Positions 1-7,133 of a stretch of DNA of 19,572 nt are shown here, one piece after another. This stretch comes from CAYRMV01 sp964425255. GTDB lineage: Bacteria; Bacteroidota; Bacteroidia; Flavobacteriales_D; Crocinitomicaceae. Positions within the stretch are counted from its first letter, which is position 1, and the number at the start of each line of letters is the position of its first letter. Where the stretch lies: assembly GCA_964425255.1 (NCBI GenBank), contig CAYRMV010000055.1, forward strand, positions 1-19,572, read 5' to 3'. The position numbers and the translations under genes are program-made. Under the pieces are notes generated by a model. It did not search any database and was not told where the DNA came from. It saw only the letters and a program-made list of their open reading frames with translations.

Positions 1-855
1 GCGCCTATCATTGTTGGTCGTCATGCTTTTGGAGATCAATACCGCGCAACAGATGCTGTTTTCAAAGGTAAAGGAAAACTAACGATGACTTTTACACCAG
101 AAGATGGTGGAGAAGTTCAAACATTTGATGTATACAATTTCAAAGGAGACGGAGTTGGAATGGCTATGTATAATACAGATGAATCCATTGAAGGATTTGC
201 TCGTAGCTGTTTTAATATGGCTTTGACAAAAAAATGGCCTTTGTTTCTTTCCACAAAAAACACCATTTTGAAGAAATACGACGGTCGTTTCAAAGATATT
301 TTTGAGACTATTTATCAAAACGAATTCAAAGCTCAATTTGAAGCTGCAGGGATTATTTACGAACACCGTTTGATTGATGACATGGTTGCTTCTGCATTGA
401 AATGGAATGGAAATTTCGTTTGGGCTTGTAAAAACTATGATGGAGATGTTCAATCAGATACAGTAGCTCAAGGTTTTGGTTCACTTGGATTAATGACTTC
501 CGTTTTGATTACGCCAGATGGAAAAATCATGGAATCGGAAGCTGCACATGGTACAGTAACACGTCATTATCGTGATCACCAAGCAGGAAAGAAAACGTCA
601 ACAAATCCAATTGCATCTATTTTTGCTTGGACACGTGGATTGGCTTTCCGTGGAAAACTAGACGGAAACCAAGAATTGATTGACTTCTGTAATGCCTTAG
701 AAGCAGTTTGTATCGAAACGGTAGAATCAGGAATTATGACAAAAGATTTAGCTGTTTGTATTCATGGAAACAAAGTAAGTCACGGCGATCACTATGTGTA
801 TACGGAAGAATTCCTAGATGCTCTTGATCGTGGACTTCAAGCAAAAATGGCTTAA
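1..855 (+). CDS. icd: NADP-dependent isocitrate dehydrogenase, C-terminal 284 residues (5' end outside window)
   Basis: This is the C-terminal part of an isocitrate dehydrogenase of the homodimeric class shared with eukaryotic cytosolic and mitochondrial enzymes, which converts isocitrate to 2-oxoglutarate and CO2 while reducing NADP. The reading frame is open from base 1 and ends in TAA at 853-855. Family motifs seen are the RHAFGDQYRATD segment at the very start, LIDDMVA with the metal-binding aspartates, a long conserved block around QSDTVAQGFGSLGLMTS, and EAAHGTVTRHYRDH, the NADP-contacting segment. Full-length members have a little over 400 residues, so roughly the first 120-130 are missing upstream. 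The first in-frame ATG inside the window (85) is internal and is not the start. A strong hairpin terminator follows the gene, so it probably ends its transcription unit. The family call is secure. Confidence 0.96.
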   Translation, partial: APIIVGRHAFGDQYRATDAVFKGKGKLTMTFTPEDGGEVQTFDVYNFKGDGVGMAMYNTDESIEGFARSCFNMALTKKWPLFLSTKNTILKKYDGRFKDIFETIYQNEFKAQFEAAGIIYEHRLIDDMVASALKWNGNFVWACKNYDGDVQSDTVAQGFGSLGLMTSVLITPDGKIMESEAAHGTVTRHYRDHQAGKKTSTNPIASIFAWTRGLAFRGKLDGNQELIDFCNALEAVCIETVESGIMTKDLAVCIHGNKVSHGDHYVYTEEFLDALDRGLQAKMA

Positions 856-905
856 AACAGGTACAACAATGGTATATTCAACTCGTTGTTAAGTTGATAA
901 ATTGC

Positions 906-938
906 AATCCCTCGATTTTTTCGGGGGATTTTTTATTT
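906..938 (+). terminator. Rho-independent terminator after icd
   Basis: A 10-bp stem is formed by AATCCCTCGA (906-915) and TCGGGGGATT (921-930), with one G:U pair and a five-T loop. It is followed by TTTTATTT (931-938). The last T of this tract is also the first base of the -7 box of the next gene, so terminator and promoter are packed end to end. Confidence 0.88.
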
Positions 939-945
939 AGCTTTG
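938..945 (+). promoter_or_regulatory. -7 promoter box TAGCTTTG for the gene at 950
   Basis: The octamer fits the Bacteroidota -7 consensus TAnnTTTG. The ATG at 950 begins 4 nt after the box, so if the box is centred at about -7 the transcript starts at or next to the start codon. No convincing -33 TTG is seen, because the upstream DNA is the icd terminator. Confidence 0.68.
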
Positions 946-949
946 TCGT

Positions 950-1495
950 ATGAAACGAATATCATTTGCTCTTATCTTTCTCCTTTCGATTTCCTATACT
1001 TTTTCACAAGAACAATTCCCACATTCATGGCTCGGAACGTATGAAGGAAACTACATCATTTTTGGAGAACACAACAAAATGGATACAGTACCCACTTTAC
1101 TCGAATTTCTTCCTACAGATAACCCACTAACTTGGACTTTTAAGATGACCTATTCGAGTAAAAAATGGGGTACTACTACCAAAGACTACCTATTAAAACA
1201 AGACTCAATACTTGCCCATACATTTTATGTGGATGAAAAAAATGGTATTCAAATTCAAGAGAAATGGATGAACAATATACTCATTGGACAATTTCAACTT
1301 GATTCACTTCTATTTCAAACGCGGTTGGAAAAACGAAATCAAGACGAGTTATACTACGAAATTATTTGCAGTAAATTGAATCCAACACTCCAAACTGTCT
1401 ATCAACCGACCAATGATTTAGAAAACCCCTTTCCGGTAGATACACATCAAATCTATGCTGTGCAAGCTGGGATATTTAAAAGAAAGAAAAAATGA
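950..1495 (+). CDS. secreted protein of unknown family (181 aa)
   Basis: I do not recognise the family. Residues 1-19 form a typical signal peptide (MKRISFALIFLLSISYTFSQ), with likely cleavage just before or after the Gln at 20, so the protein is exported to the periplasm or outer membrane surface. The mature part begins with WLGTYEGNYIIF and is rich in alternating hydrophobic and polar residues, which suggests a small beta-barrel or beta-sandwich, possibly lipocalin-like; this is inference from composition only. The C-terminus ends in a basic KRKKK tail. The gene overlaps the next by ATGA (1492-1495), so the two are translationally coupled and probably work together at the cell envelope. The start is supported by the signal peptide and by the -7 box 4 nt upstream; no Shine-Dalgarno sequence is visible. 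Confidence 0.82.
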   Translation: MKRISFALIFLLSISYTFSQEQFPHSWLGTYEGNYIIFGEHNKMDTVPTLLEFLPTDNPLTWTFKMTYSSKKWGTTTKDYLLKQDSILAHTFYVDEKNGIQIQEKWMNNILIGQFQLDSLLFQTRLEKRNQDELYYEIICSKLNPTLQTVYQPTNDLENPFPVDTHQIYAVQAGIFKRKKK

Positions 1496-2880
1496 AAAAC
1501 CTAAAATCCTTCTTTTGTGTCATCTTTCTTGCAAGTTGTGGCACCATTGCTCCCAAAAAACCAGAAAGTAGTATTGCGAAAATCAACCCGATAGTTCAAC
1601 CTATCTCGTATATATCCGTTCCAATCGAAATCAATTTAAAACCCTATCTATTCGAACTCGAAAAGCAAGTCCCCATGCAAATGGATGGAAAAGAAGAACA
1701 ATGTGAAGGTATGAGCTTTTCGTATCGTTTTCAGCGTAAACCGATTGAATTTTCAGGTTTTGGTTCTAGAATATCGTATTCTGTTGAAGGGAAATACGGA
1801 TTAAAAATCAATTATTGTCCCAAATGTACTGGGATTTTTAGCTCCAATTCCAACTGTGTTATTCCACGAGTTTATGCTTCCTGTGGAGAAAATGGAGAAT
1901 CCATGAGACGAATAAAATTGAGCTATGAAACGGATTTATCTCTTCAAAAAAGTTGGAGTTTACAAGCAAAAACAACGTTAAAAGAATTAACCCCAATTGA
2001 CCCTTGCAACATCACTTTCGTTCAATACAACGCCACAGACCATGTGACAGAAGAGGTAAACAAGCAACTAATTGAAGTAGCCAAAGACATTGATAAGCAA
2101 ATTGCCAACTATCCTTTAAAAAAAGAAATCGATGGTCTTTGGAAAAGTTTGCAAGATCCCATTTCTATGAAAGAATATGGATTTTTATCCATTCAACCCA
2201 ATTCACTCGGAGTAAAACGGATGCAATTTGATCAAAAAAAGCTGAATCTTCAAGTTGTTATCGGCATGCAACCCGTTGTTGATTTTACGAAGCCAATACT
2301 AACACCAACTCCAACGCCGCCAAACGAAGCCCCAGAAACTCCTTCCGATTTTAACTTATTCATTGACTTACACGGAACGTATGATTCAATCAATCGCCTA
2401 TTGGCAACTCATTTGAATCAACAATCAATGATTTTAAAAGGTCGAACTTTTGTTATGGATCAAGTAGAAATTGCTGGAACAAACGAAGAAAAATTCATAT
2501 TAAAAGTTCAATTTTCTGGCAACAAAAAAGGAACACTTTTTTTTCAAGCAACACCGATCTTTGATAGTACTGGGACCGAAATTCGATTTAAAAATGTAGA
2601 TTTTGATTTGGAAACAAAGCATGTATTGATGAAGTCCGCCAAATGGATTTTAAATAAACGAATTACTGAAAAAGTGGAAAATGAATTCTCATACTCCTTG
2701 AAAAAAATGCTTGAAGACGCAAGAAAATCATTGGAAAAAGAAATAAATTCAATGAATCAATCTGGCTTTCAATTGAAAGGAAAATTTCATTCCATCCAAA
2801 TAAATTCAGTTGTACCTCAATCCGACTATTTATTACTCCGCGCTAACATTAAGGGAAACATACAGTTAGTCATTCCTTAA
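1492..2880 (+). CDS. DUF4403-like lipoprotein (462 aa)
   Basis: This is a predicted lipoprotein. The signal segment MKNLKSFFCVIFLASC ends in a good lipobox (L-A-S-C, Cys16), so the mature protein should be membrane-anchored in the envelope. The arrangement resembles the DUF4403 family of Bacteroidota envelope proteins: an early SYISVPIEINL strand, a Cys-containing beta region (YCPKCTG and three later Cys, about residues 105-130), a WKSLQDPI-type helix near residue 215, and a long second beta-rich half. A Pro/Thr-rich linker (about residues 265-288) separates the two halves. The family has no established biochemical function that I can name. It overlaps the preceding gene by 4 nt (ATGA) and shares its promoter. 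At the 3' end its TAA overlaps the stop codon of the convergent globin gene. The family assignment rests on pattern recognition only. Confidence 0.72.
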   Translation: MKNLKSFFCVIFLASCGTIAPKKPESSIAKINPIVQPISYISVPIEINLKPYLFELEKQVPMQMDGKEEQCEGMSFSYRFQRKPIEFSGFGSRISYSVEGKYGLKINYCPKCTGIFSSNSNCVIPRVYASCGENGESMRRIKLSYETDLSLQKSWSLQAKTTLKELTPIDPCNITFVQYNATDHVTEEVNKQLIEVAKDIDKQIANYPLKKEIDGLWKSLQDPISMKEYGFLSIQPNSLGVKRMQFDQKKLNLQVVIGMQPVVDFTKPILTPTPTPPNEAPETPSDFNLFIDLHGTYDSINRLLATHLNQQSMILKGRTFVMDQVEIAGTNEEKFILKVQFSGNKKGTLFFQATPIFDSTGTEIRFKNVDFDLETKHVLMKSAKWILNKRITEKVENEFSYSLKKMLEDARKSLEKEINSMNQSGFQLKGKFHSIQINSVVPQSDYLLLRANIKGNIQLVIP

Positions 2881-3239
2881 CGGTTCACCATGTGATTGGC
2901 AAGAGGAACAAAAGTTGTCCAAAGAGCTTTTTTCTCTTCTTCGTTTAAATCTAATGTTTGAATTGCTTCGTACATACATCGTAACCATTCGTCTTTGGCA
3001 GTTTGATCAATCGCATGGGGTAAATGCCGAAAACGCATTTTTGGAACACCATATTGTTGAAGATAACGTTGAGGGCCACCCAAAAACTGAGATAAAAATG
3101 CAAATTGCTTTGCTTCTACTTCATTGCGTGGATTTTGAAACAAATGTGAAATCAATTCACTTGAATATACCCGTTCATAAAAGGCTTGAACGAGCTTTTT
3201 TAATTGTGTATCACCTAACTTTTGGTACCAATTTTGCAT
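2877..3239 (-). CDS. group II truncated hemoglobin (120 aa)
   Basis: This is a 2-on-2 globin of the truncated hemoglobin group II (GlbO/YjbI-like), a cytoplasmic haem protein that binds O2 and other diatomic ligands and is often linked to NO or peroxide handling. Seen in order are the start YQKLGDTQLKKLVQAFYERV with the probable B10 Tyr21, the AFLSQFLGGPQRYLQQYG segment (about 47-64), the proximal F8 histidine His72 in RFRHLPHAI, and the diagnostic G8 tryptophan Trp85 in DEWLRCM. The length of 120 residues is usual for the family. The usual G-H-P-R-L-R-x-R-H stretch reads GVPKMRFRH here. The start is fixed by the family N-terminus and by a -7 box ending 4 nt upstream, so the mRNA may be leaderless. 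It is divergent from the OmpA gene, and its stop overlaps that of the DUF4403-like gene. Confidence 0.92.
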   Translation of the reverse strand: MQNWYQKLGDTQLKKLVQAFYERVYSSELISHLFQNPRNEVEAKQFAFLSQFLGGPQRYLQQYGVPKMRFRHLPHAIDQTAKDEWLRCMYEAIQTLDLNEEEKKALWTTFVPLANHMVNR

Positions 3240-3243
3240 CGAA

Positions 3244-3251
3244 CAAAGTTA
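3244..3251 (-). promoter_or_regulatory. -7 promoter box TAACTTTG for the truncated hemoglobin gene
   Basis: On the minus strand the box reads TAACTTTG, followed by TTCG and then the ATG at 3239, a 4-nt spacing. It belongs to a divergent promoter region shared with the OmpA gene (second box at 3304-3311). Confidence 0.68.
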
Positions 3252-3303
3252 CTTAGATTTCAAGAAAAACAGAAAAATTGAAAGATAATAAAACTAAAAT
3301 GTA

Positions 3304-3311
3304 TAAATTTG
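3304..3311 (+). promoter_or_regulatory. -7 promoter box TAAATTTG for the OmpA-domain gene
   Basis: TAAATTTG fits TAnnTTTG and lies 18 nt before the ATG at 3330. A TTG at 3278-3280 is 23 nt upstream, within the 17-23 nt spacing reported for flavobacterial promoters. The box contains the TTG that a start-codon caller would use at 3309, which argues that 3309 is not the translation start. Confidence 0.66.
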
Positions 3312-3329
3312 TCCTATAGTAATTTAATA

Positions 3330-4523
3330 ATGAGACTTTTATTTTTTCTCTTATTTATACTTGGTCTGCATCATTCTACTGCGCAAACTCAGGCTTTATC
3401 GTCTGAAAATATCGCTGATTGCAATGGTGCCACGGTCATTTCGAATCCCGGGAGCTATTCATTTCAGTTTACCGGCGGAAACGGTATTGTTGAAGATTTG
3501 ACCAATTATCCTTCCTTGAAAAACATTCCAGAAAAAAACAGTGCTTGGTTCTATTTCACTGCTCCACATGATGGTCGTTTTTCTATAGATGCAAAATCCC
3601 TACAAGGAAAACTGCAATTAATCATCTTTCAAAATGAAGAAGATACAAAACAAGATATTTGTTCTTCTGTTTTTCACGGAACAGCTGAAATCAAACGTTT
3701 AATTGCCAATCCAAAAACGTCTGAAATTGGCTTGTCTTTACTTGTTGATGAAAATCACCTCTACCCGATTGAATTAAAAAAAGACAAACAAATCGTGATT
3801 TTCTTTCAGTCTATGGAGAAAGGGAAAAATTTTGCCGAATTTAAAATTCAATTCGAATCACAAAATAGCCCTAACTCTAAAGTGAATTCTGAAAAAACAG
3901 TAGATTTAAGGAAACAAAATGATAATCCAACCTTAAACATTCAAGTTAGAGATATCGAAACAGGAAATCCCATAGTTGCTGATCTCAATATTAGTGGTCA
4001 CAAAACTCTAACTGGGTTGTACAATGGATCGGATTTTTATTTCACCATCGATCGAGCTGCAAAATTAGATATCAAATGCGATGCGCCAGGGTATTTTTTC
4101 AATGACCGACAAGAGCCAATCTCCTCAGGTTCTGACCATGAATTGGTGATTTACCTTCAACCCGTTGGTGAAGGAAAAACATTCAAAATTGAAGAAATCG
4201 AATTTATTCCAGGTTCCAGTGAATTTCTTTCTAGTGCCGACTTAAAATTGAAACGATTGAAAGATTTCCTTGTACTCAACTCAGGGGTGAAGATTGAAAT
4301 TCAAGGGCATGTTTTTGCTGCTGGAGAAGAAACATCGTTTGCCGCAATGAGACTTTCCGAAGCGCGTGCAAAACGCGTTTATAACTATTTGGTCGATGCT
4401 GGAATTAGCAAAGACAGAATGACACACAAGGGTTACGGTGGAACAATGCCCATCTATGCAAAACCTAAATTTGCCTATGAAGAACAAGCAAACAGACGGG
4501 TTGAAATTAAAATAATTGAATAA
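3330..4523 (+). CDS. OmpA-family outer membrane / periplasmic protein (397 aa)
   Basis: This is an envelope protein with a C-terminal OmpA-like domain, which typically anchors the outer membrane or a lipoprotein to peptidoglycan. Residues 1-19 are a signal peptide (MRLLFFLLFILGLHHSTAQ). About 20-180 form a beta-rich domain of unknown type beginning with a Cys-containing ENIADCNGATVI segment. About 200-280 look like a carboxypeptidase-regulatory or Cna-B-like sandwich (LNIQVRDIETGNPIVADLNI). About 285-397 are the OmpA domain, with the LSEARAKRVYNYL helix, GYGGTMPI and the terminal NRRVEIKI. The normal GHTD motif reads GHVF (about residue 325), so the aspartate that usually helps bind diaminopimelate is absent; Arg346 of the other conserved motif is kept. 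The ATG at 3330 is preferred over a TTG at 3309 because the latter lies inside the -7 box and would add residues before the signal peptide. Confidence 0.88.
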   Translation: MRLLFFLLFILGLHHSTAQTQALSSENIADCNGATVISNPGSYSFQFTGGNGIVEDLTNYPSLKNIPEKNSAWFYFTAPHDGRFSIDAKSLQGKLQLIIFQNEEDTKQDICSSVFHGTAEIKRLIANPKTSEIGLSLLVDENHLYPIELKKDKQIVIFFQSMEKGKNFAEFKIQFESQNSPNSKVNSEKTVDLRKQNDNPTLNIQVRDIETGNPIVADLNISGHKTLTGLYNGSDFYFTIDRAAKLDIKCDAPGYFFNDRQEPISSGSDHELVIYLQPVGEGKTFKIEEIEFIPGSSEFLSSADLKLKRLKDFLVLNSGVKIEIQGHVFAAGEETSFAAMRLSEARAKRVYNYLVDAGISKDRMTHKGYGGTMPIYAKPKFAYEEQANRRVEIKIIE

Positions 4524-4532
4524 TTTTTCTGG

Positions 4533-4548
4533 TTTCTAAAATTAGAAA
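4533..4548. repeat. inverted repeat TTTCTAA-AA-TTAGAAA upstream of the MFS gene
   Basis: This is a perfect 7-bp inverted repeat with a 2-nt centre. It lies 10 nt after the OmpA stop and 24 nt before the MFS -7 box, in the place where the -33 region would be. It has no U-tract, so it is a poor terminator candidate and is better read as a possible operator. In AT-rich DNA, chance is not excluded. Confidence 0.35.
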
Positions 4549-4572
4549 ATCAAGGGTAAACAGATTTCATTC

Positions 4573-4580
4573 TATCTTTG
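4573..4580 (+). promoter_or_regulatory. -7 promoter box TATCTTTG for the MFS gene
   Basis: TATCTTTG is an exact match to TAnnTTTG. It is followed by CACA and then the ATG at 4585, a 4-nt spacing that predicts a leaderless or near-leaderless transcript. No -33 TTG is seen at the usual distance. Confidence 0.7.
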
Positions 4581-4584
4581 CACA

Positions 4585-5880
4585 ATGAAATCGAAAAATT
4601 CTTCTCTCCTATTTATTCTCATTACCATTTGCTTAGATTCAATCGGAATTGGAATTATTATTCCTTCCTTTCCCACATTGGTTGCCGAAACCACAAATTT
4701 GTCTGTAGAAGCATCCAAAGCATATTACGGCCCTATTTTAGCGAGTTATGCTTTAATGCAATTTTTATTTTCTCCTTTAATTGGTAATTTAAGTGATCGA
4801 TTCGGTCGTCGACCTATCTTACTTATTTCTGTTTGTGGAATGGGAATCGATTATTTATTCATGTTTTTCGCTCCCAATTTGTGGTGGCTTTTTCTCGGGA
4901 GAATGATTGCAGGTATGTTTGGTGCTAGTTTTACATCGGCAGCTGCATATATTGCCGACATTTCTACGGATGAAGATCGAGCAAAAAACTTTGGCTTCAT
5001 TGGAGCTGCTTTCGGTCTTGGTTTCATTATTGGACCAGCAATTGGAGGTTTATTAACAGATTTTGGTTCTCGCGCGCCATTTCTTGCAGCAGCAATTTTA
5101 TCACTAGCAAATTTTGCTTTTGGATTTTTTGTTTTAAAAGAATCCCTTTCAGAAAATCAACGCAGAAAATTTGACTGGAAAAGAGCAAACCCACTGGGAG
5201 CAGTGAAACAAATGGCACGATTTAAAAAGATGAAGTATTTATTTTTTGTCACTTTTTTAGTCATGATTGCCAACATGGGTGTTCACGCAGTTTGGAATTA
5301 TTATGCCATGGAAAAATTTGCTTGGACAGAAAAAGAAATTGGTTACTCGCTTGCTGTTGTTGGAATTTGTTTTGGTGTAATTCAAGGTGGTCTTTCTGGT
5401 TGGTTGGTCAAAACATTAAAAGAACGTGGTGCTGCTACGCTTGGAATTGCTACTTTAGCTTTGACGTGTATTTTCTTCGGAATTATCTCAAAAGGTTGGA
5501 TGATGTATGCGCTTATTCTTCCTTACGCCTTAGCTGGAATTATCGACCCCGCAATTCGATCACTAATTTCTGGTCAAACAGCCGCTAATGAACAAGGAGA
5601 ACTTCAAGGAGTATTTACCAGTTTGATGAGTTTATCTGAAATAATAAGTCCGATAATCTCTACATCCATCTATGCTCAAGCGGTTTTCTTTACGTTTTTA
5701 GGCGATTATCGATCCGGAATTTCGTATTTCATGAACGCAGGTTTTGCTATTTTAGCATTGCTTTTGCTCCGATGGACATTAAAGACAACAAGTCAAAATC
5801 ATGTGTCAAAGGAAGGTGAAATACAAGATAATCCTTCATTAGCTGTTGTAAACTCAGAAAATCAGCCAGAAACTTTGTAA
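4585..5880 (+). CDS. TetA-like MFS drug/metabolite exporter, 12 TM (431 aa)
   Basis: This is a major facilitator superfamily transporter resembling the TetA/drug:H+ antiporter (DHA1) branch, located in the inner membrane. Visible motifs are the first helix with LDSIGIGIIIP (motif D-like), the loop 2-3 motif A as GNLSDRFGRRPILL, and the helix 5 antiporter motif C-like stretch GLGFIIGPAIGG. About twelve hydrophobic segments can be counted, with a longer hydrophilic loop in the middle near residues 195-215. The last ~35 residues form a polar tail. The substrate cannot be read from sequence. Being TetA-like does not by itself mean tetracycline resistance, since chromosomal relatives are common in Bacteroidota. 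The ATG at 4585 fits the family N-terminus and lies 4 nt after a -7 box. Its TAA stop (5878-5880) forms part of the -7 box of def. Confidence 0.88.
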   Translation: MKSKNSSLLFILITICLDSIGIGIIIPSFPTLVAETTNLSVEASKAYYGPILASYALMQFLFSPLIGNLSDRFGRRPILLISVCGMGIDYLFMFFAPNLWWLFLGRMIAGMFGASFTSAAAYIADISTDEDRAKNFGFIGAAFGLGFIIGPAIGGLLTDFGSRAPFLAAAILSLANFAFGFFVLKESLSENQRRKFDWKRANPLGAVKQMARFKKMKYLFFVTFLVMIANMGVHAVWNYYAMEKFAWTEKEIGYSLAVVGICFGVIQGGLSGWLVKTLKERGAATLGIATLALTCIFFGIISKGWMMYALILPYALAGIIDPAIRSLISGQTAANEQGELQGVFTSLMSLSEIISPIISTSIYAQAVFFTFLGDYRSGISYFMNAGFAILALLLLRWTLKTTSQNHVSKEGEIQDNPSLAVVNSENQPETL

Positions 5881-5885
5881 TTTTG
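5878..5885 (+). promoter_or_regulatory. -7 promoter box TAATTTTG for def
   Basis: TAATTTTG fits TAnnTTTG, and its first three bases are the stop codon of the MFS gene. It lies 19 nt before the def ATG at 5905. No Shine-Dalgarno is visible between box and ATG. Def could also be co-transcribed with the upstream gene. Confidence 0.55.
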
Positions 5886-5904
5886 TACCTCAGAAATAAA
5901 AAAT

Positions 5905-6501
5905 ATGATTCTACCCATTGTAGCATACGGTGATGCCGTTTTGAAAAAAAGAGCAGAAGAAATAAATGCGGAATATCCTGGATTGGAACAATTGATTTCA
6001 GACATGTTTGACACGATGTATCAAGCACAAGGCGTTGGTTTGGCTGCACCTCAAATTGGAAAATCAATCCGACTGTTTGTTGTAGATGGTAGCCCATTTG
6101 CTGAAACAGATGAAGATGAAGATGAAGATCCGCGTGCAGCAGGGATGGAAGGTTTCAAAAAGGTATTTATCAACCCGATAATTCACGAAGAATCTGGTGA
6201 AGAATGGGGCTTTTTTGAAGGTTGTTTGAGTATTCCAAAAATTCGAGAAGAAGTTTTTCGTCACGAAACCATTCGAATTTCCTACCTCGATGAAAACTTT
6301 CAAGCACATGAAGAAACCTTTGATGGATACAAAGCGCGAATTATTCAACATGAATACGACCACATTGAAGGAACGCTATTTACAGATCATTTATCGAGTT
6401 TAAAACGTCGACTACTAACAAAAAAGCTGACAAATATCTCCAAAGGAGAAATAAGTGTGAGTTACAAAATGAAGTTTCCAAACGTTAAAAAAGGAAGATA
6501 A
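5905..6501 (+). CDS. def: peptide deformylase (198 aa)
   Basis: Peptide deformylase removes the formyl group from the N-terminal methionine of nascent proteins and uses a bound metal ion, usually Fe2+. All three family motifs are present: GVGLAAPQIG (43-52), EGCLSIP (105-111, Cys107 as metal ligand) and QHEYDHIEG (148-156, ligands His149 and His153 with catalytic Glu150). The protein acts in the cytoplasm at the ribosome. Between the first and second motifs is a strongly acidic run, ETDEDEDEDP (about 67-76), encoded by a GATGAA tandem repeat. The start at 5905 (MILPIVAYGD) matches the family N-terminus. Its own -7 box lies in the end of the MFS gene. The lipoprotein gene follows 15 nt downstream and is probably co-transcribed. 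Confidence 0.97.
   Translation: MILPIVAYGDAVLKKRAEEINAEYPGLEQLISDMFDTMYQAQGVGLAAPQIGKSIRLFVVDGSPFAETDEDEDEDPRAAGMEGFKKVFINPIIHEESGEEWGFFEGCLSIPKIREEVFRHETIRISYLDENFQAHEETFDGYKARIIQHEYDHIEGTLFTDHLSSLKRRLLTKKLTNISKGEISVSYKMKFPNVKKGR
6109..6129 (+). repeat. hexanucleotide microsatellite (GATGAA)3GAT inside def
   Basis: Three full copies of GATGAA plus a trailing GAT encode DEDEDED (residues 69-75). A change in copy number would add or remove two acidic residues in frame without breaking the enzyme. It sits in the loop between motifs 1 and 2, away from the metal ligands. Confidence 0.8.
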
Positions 6502-6516
6502 ACCTAAAAATTAGAC

Positions 6517-7083
6517 ATGATGAAATATAGCTTTTTAATCTTCGTTGCACTAATTATCGCAGCTTGTGGTGGTGAAGAGACAAAAACGGGTACTCCAAGT
6601 CAACAAGAAATGAAAACAGCCATCAATCAAATGAATGACAGTTTGCAATTGATGTTTGATGATGTGATGAATGGAAAATTAGATAAAGTTCCTTCTTTAG
6701 CAATCTATGAAACAGTTAACCGATATTTAGCTTATTACCATGCTTTTCCAAAAGACGCCTACGCTGCTGAATGTTTAGATCGTGTACATCAATTGTATTT
6801 GCAAGAAAAGGTATATGATTTATCGGTTCAGTATGGTGACACTTTGTTGCAAAAGTACCCCGATTACAAAGGACGAGCAAATATCTATTTGAGTTTGGGC
6901 TCAACATACGATGTTATGCTTCGAGACACTGCGAAAGTGCGTTTATATTACAGTAAATTATTGAACGAATTTCCTAAACTTCCTTCTGAAACAAAAGACA
7001 TGGTTGCTTTCCGTTTAAAGCATTTAGACAAAACTTTTGATCAGATGATCGAAATGCAAATGAATGCAATAACGAAAAAATAA
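6517..7083 (+). CDS. lipoprotein with tetratricopeptide-like helices (188 aa)
   Basis: This is a predicted lipoprotein. The signal segment MMKYSFLIFVALIIAAC carries a lipobox I-A-A-C (Cys17), followed by GG and a short polar linker. The mature part is mainly helical, with a pattern of alternating amphipathic helices (AIYETVNRYLAYYHAF, then AAECLDRVHQLYLQEKVYDL, then GRANIYLSLGSTYDVM, then VRLYYSKLLNEFP) that resembles two or three divergent TPR units, for example as in outer membrane assembly or cell-envelope scaffold lipoproteins. I cannot name the family. Two adjacent ATGs occur (6517 and 6520), and either could be used. It follows def by 15 nt without a promoter box, so it is likely the last gene of the def unit. 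No hairpin terminator follows. Confidence 0.8.
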   Translation: MMKYSFLIFVALIIAACGGEETKTGTPSQQEMKTAINQMNDSLQLMFDDVMNGKLDKVPSLAIYETVNRYLAYYHAFPKDAYAAECLDRVHQLYLQEKVYDLSVQYGDTLLQKYPDYKGRANIYLSLGSTYDVMLRDTAKVRLYYSKLLNEFPKLPSETKDMVAFRLKHLDKTFDQMIEMQMNAITKK

Positions 7084-7111
7084 CAGACGTTAATGTTGTG
7101 TTAAAAGGAAT

Positions 7112-7133
7112 TAGAACAGAAAAAAGTGTTCTA
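7112..7133. promoter_or_regulatory. dyad TAGAACA-N8-TGTTCTA overlapping the DUF1573 promoter
   Basis: Perfect 7-bp inverted arms (7112-7118 and 7127-7133) flank an 8-nt A-rich centre. The right arm shares its final TA with the -7 box at 7132-7139. The geometry suits a dimeric transcription factor that would occlude RNA polymerase. There is no U-tract after it, so it is not a normal terminator. A regulator binding here is inference. Confidence 0.45.

Noticed and set aside
4585..5880. Tetracycline-resistance gene (tetA) as a transferred resistance determinant
   Set aside because: Motifs are only TetA-like, the gene lies in ordinary chromosomal context with no mobile element signs, and substrate cannot be inferred.
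5747..6363. Open frames on the minus strand under the end of the MFS gene and def
   Set aside because: They are antisense to well supported genes, lack any recognisable domain or promoter, and are shadows of coding bias.
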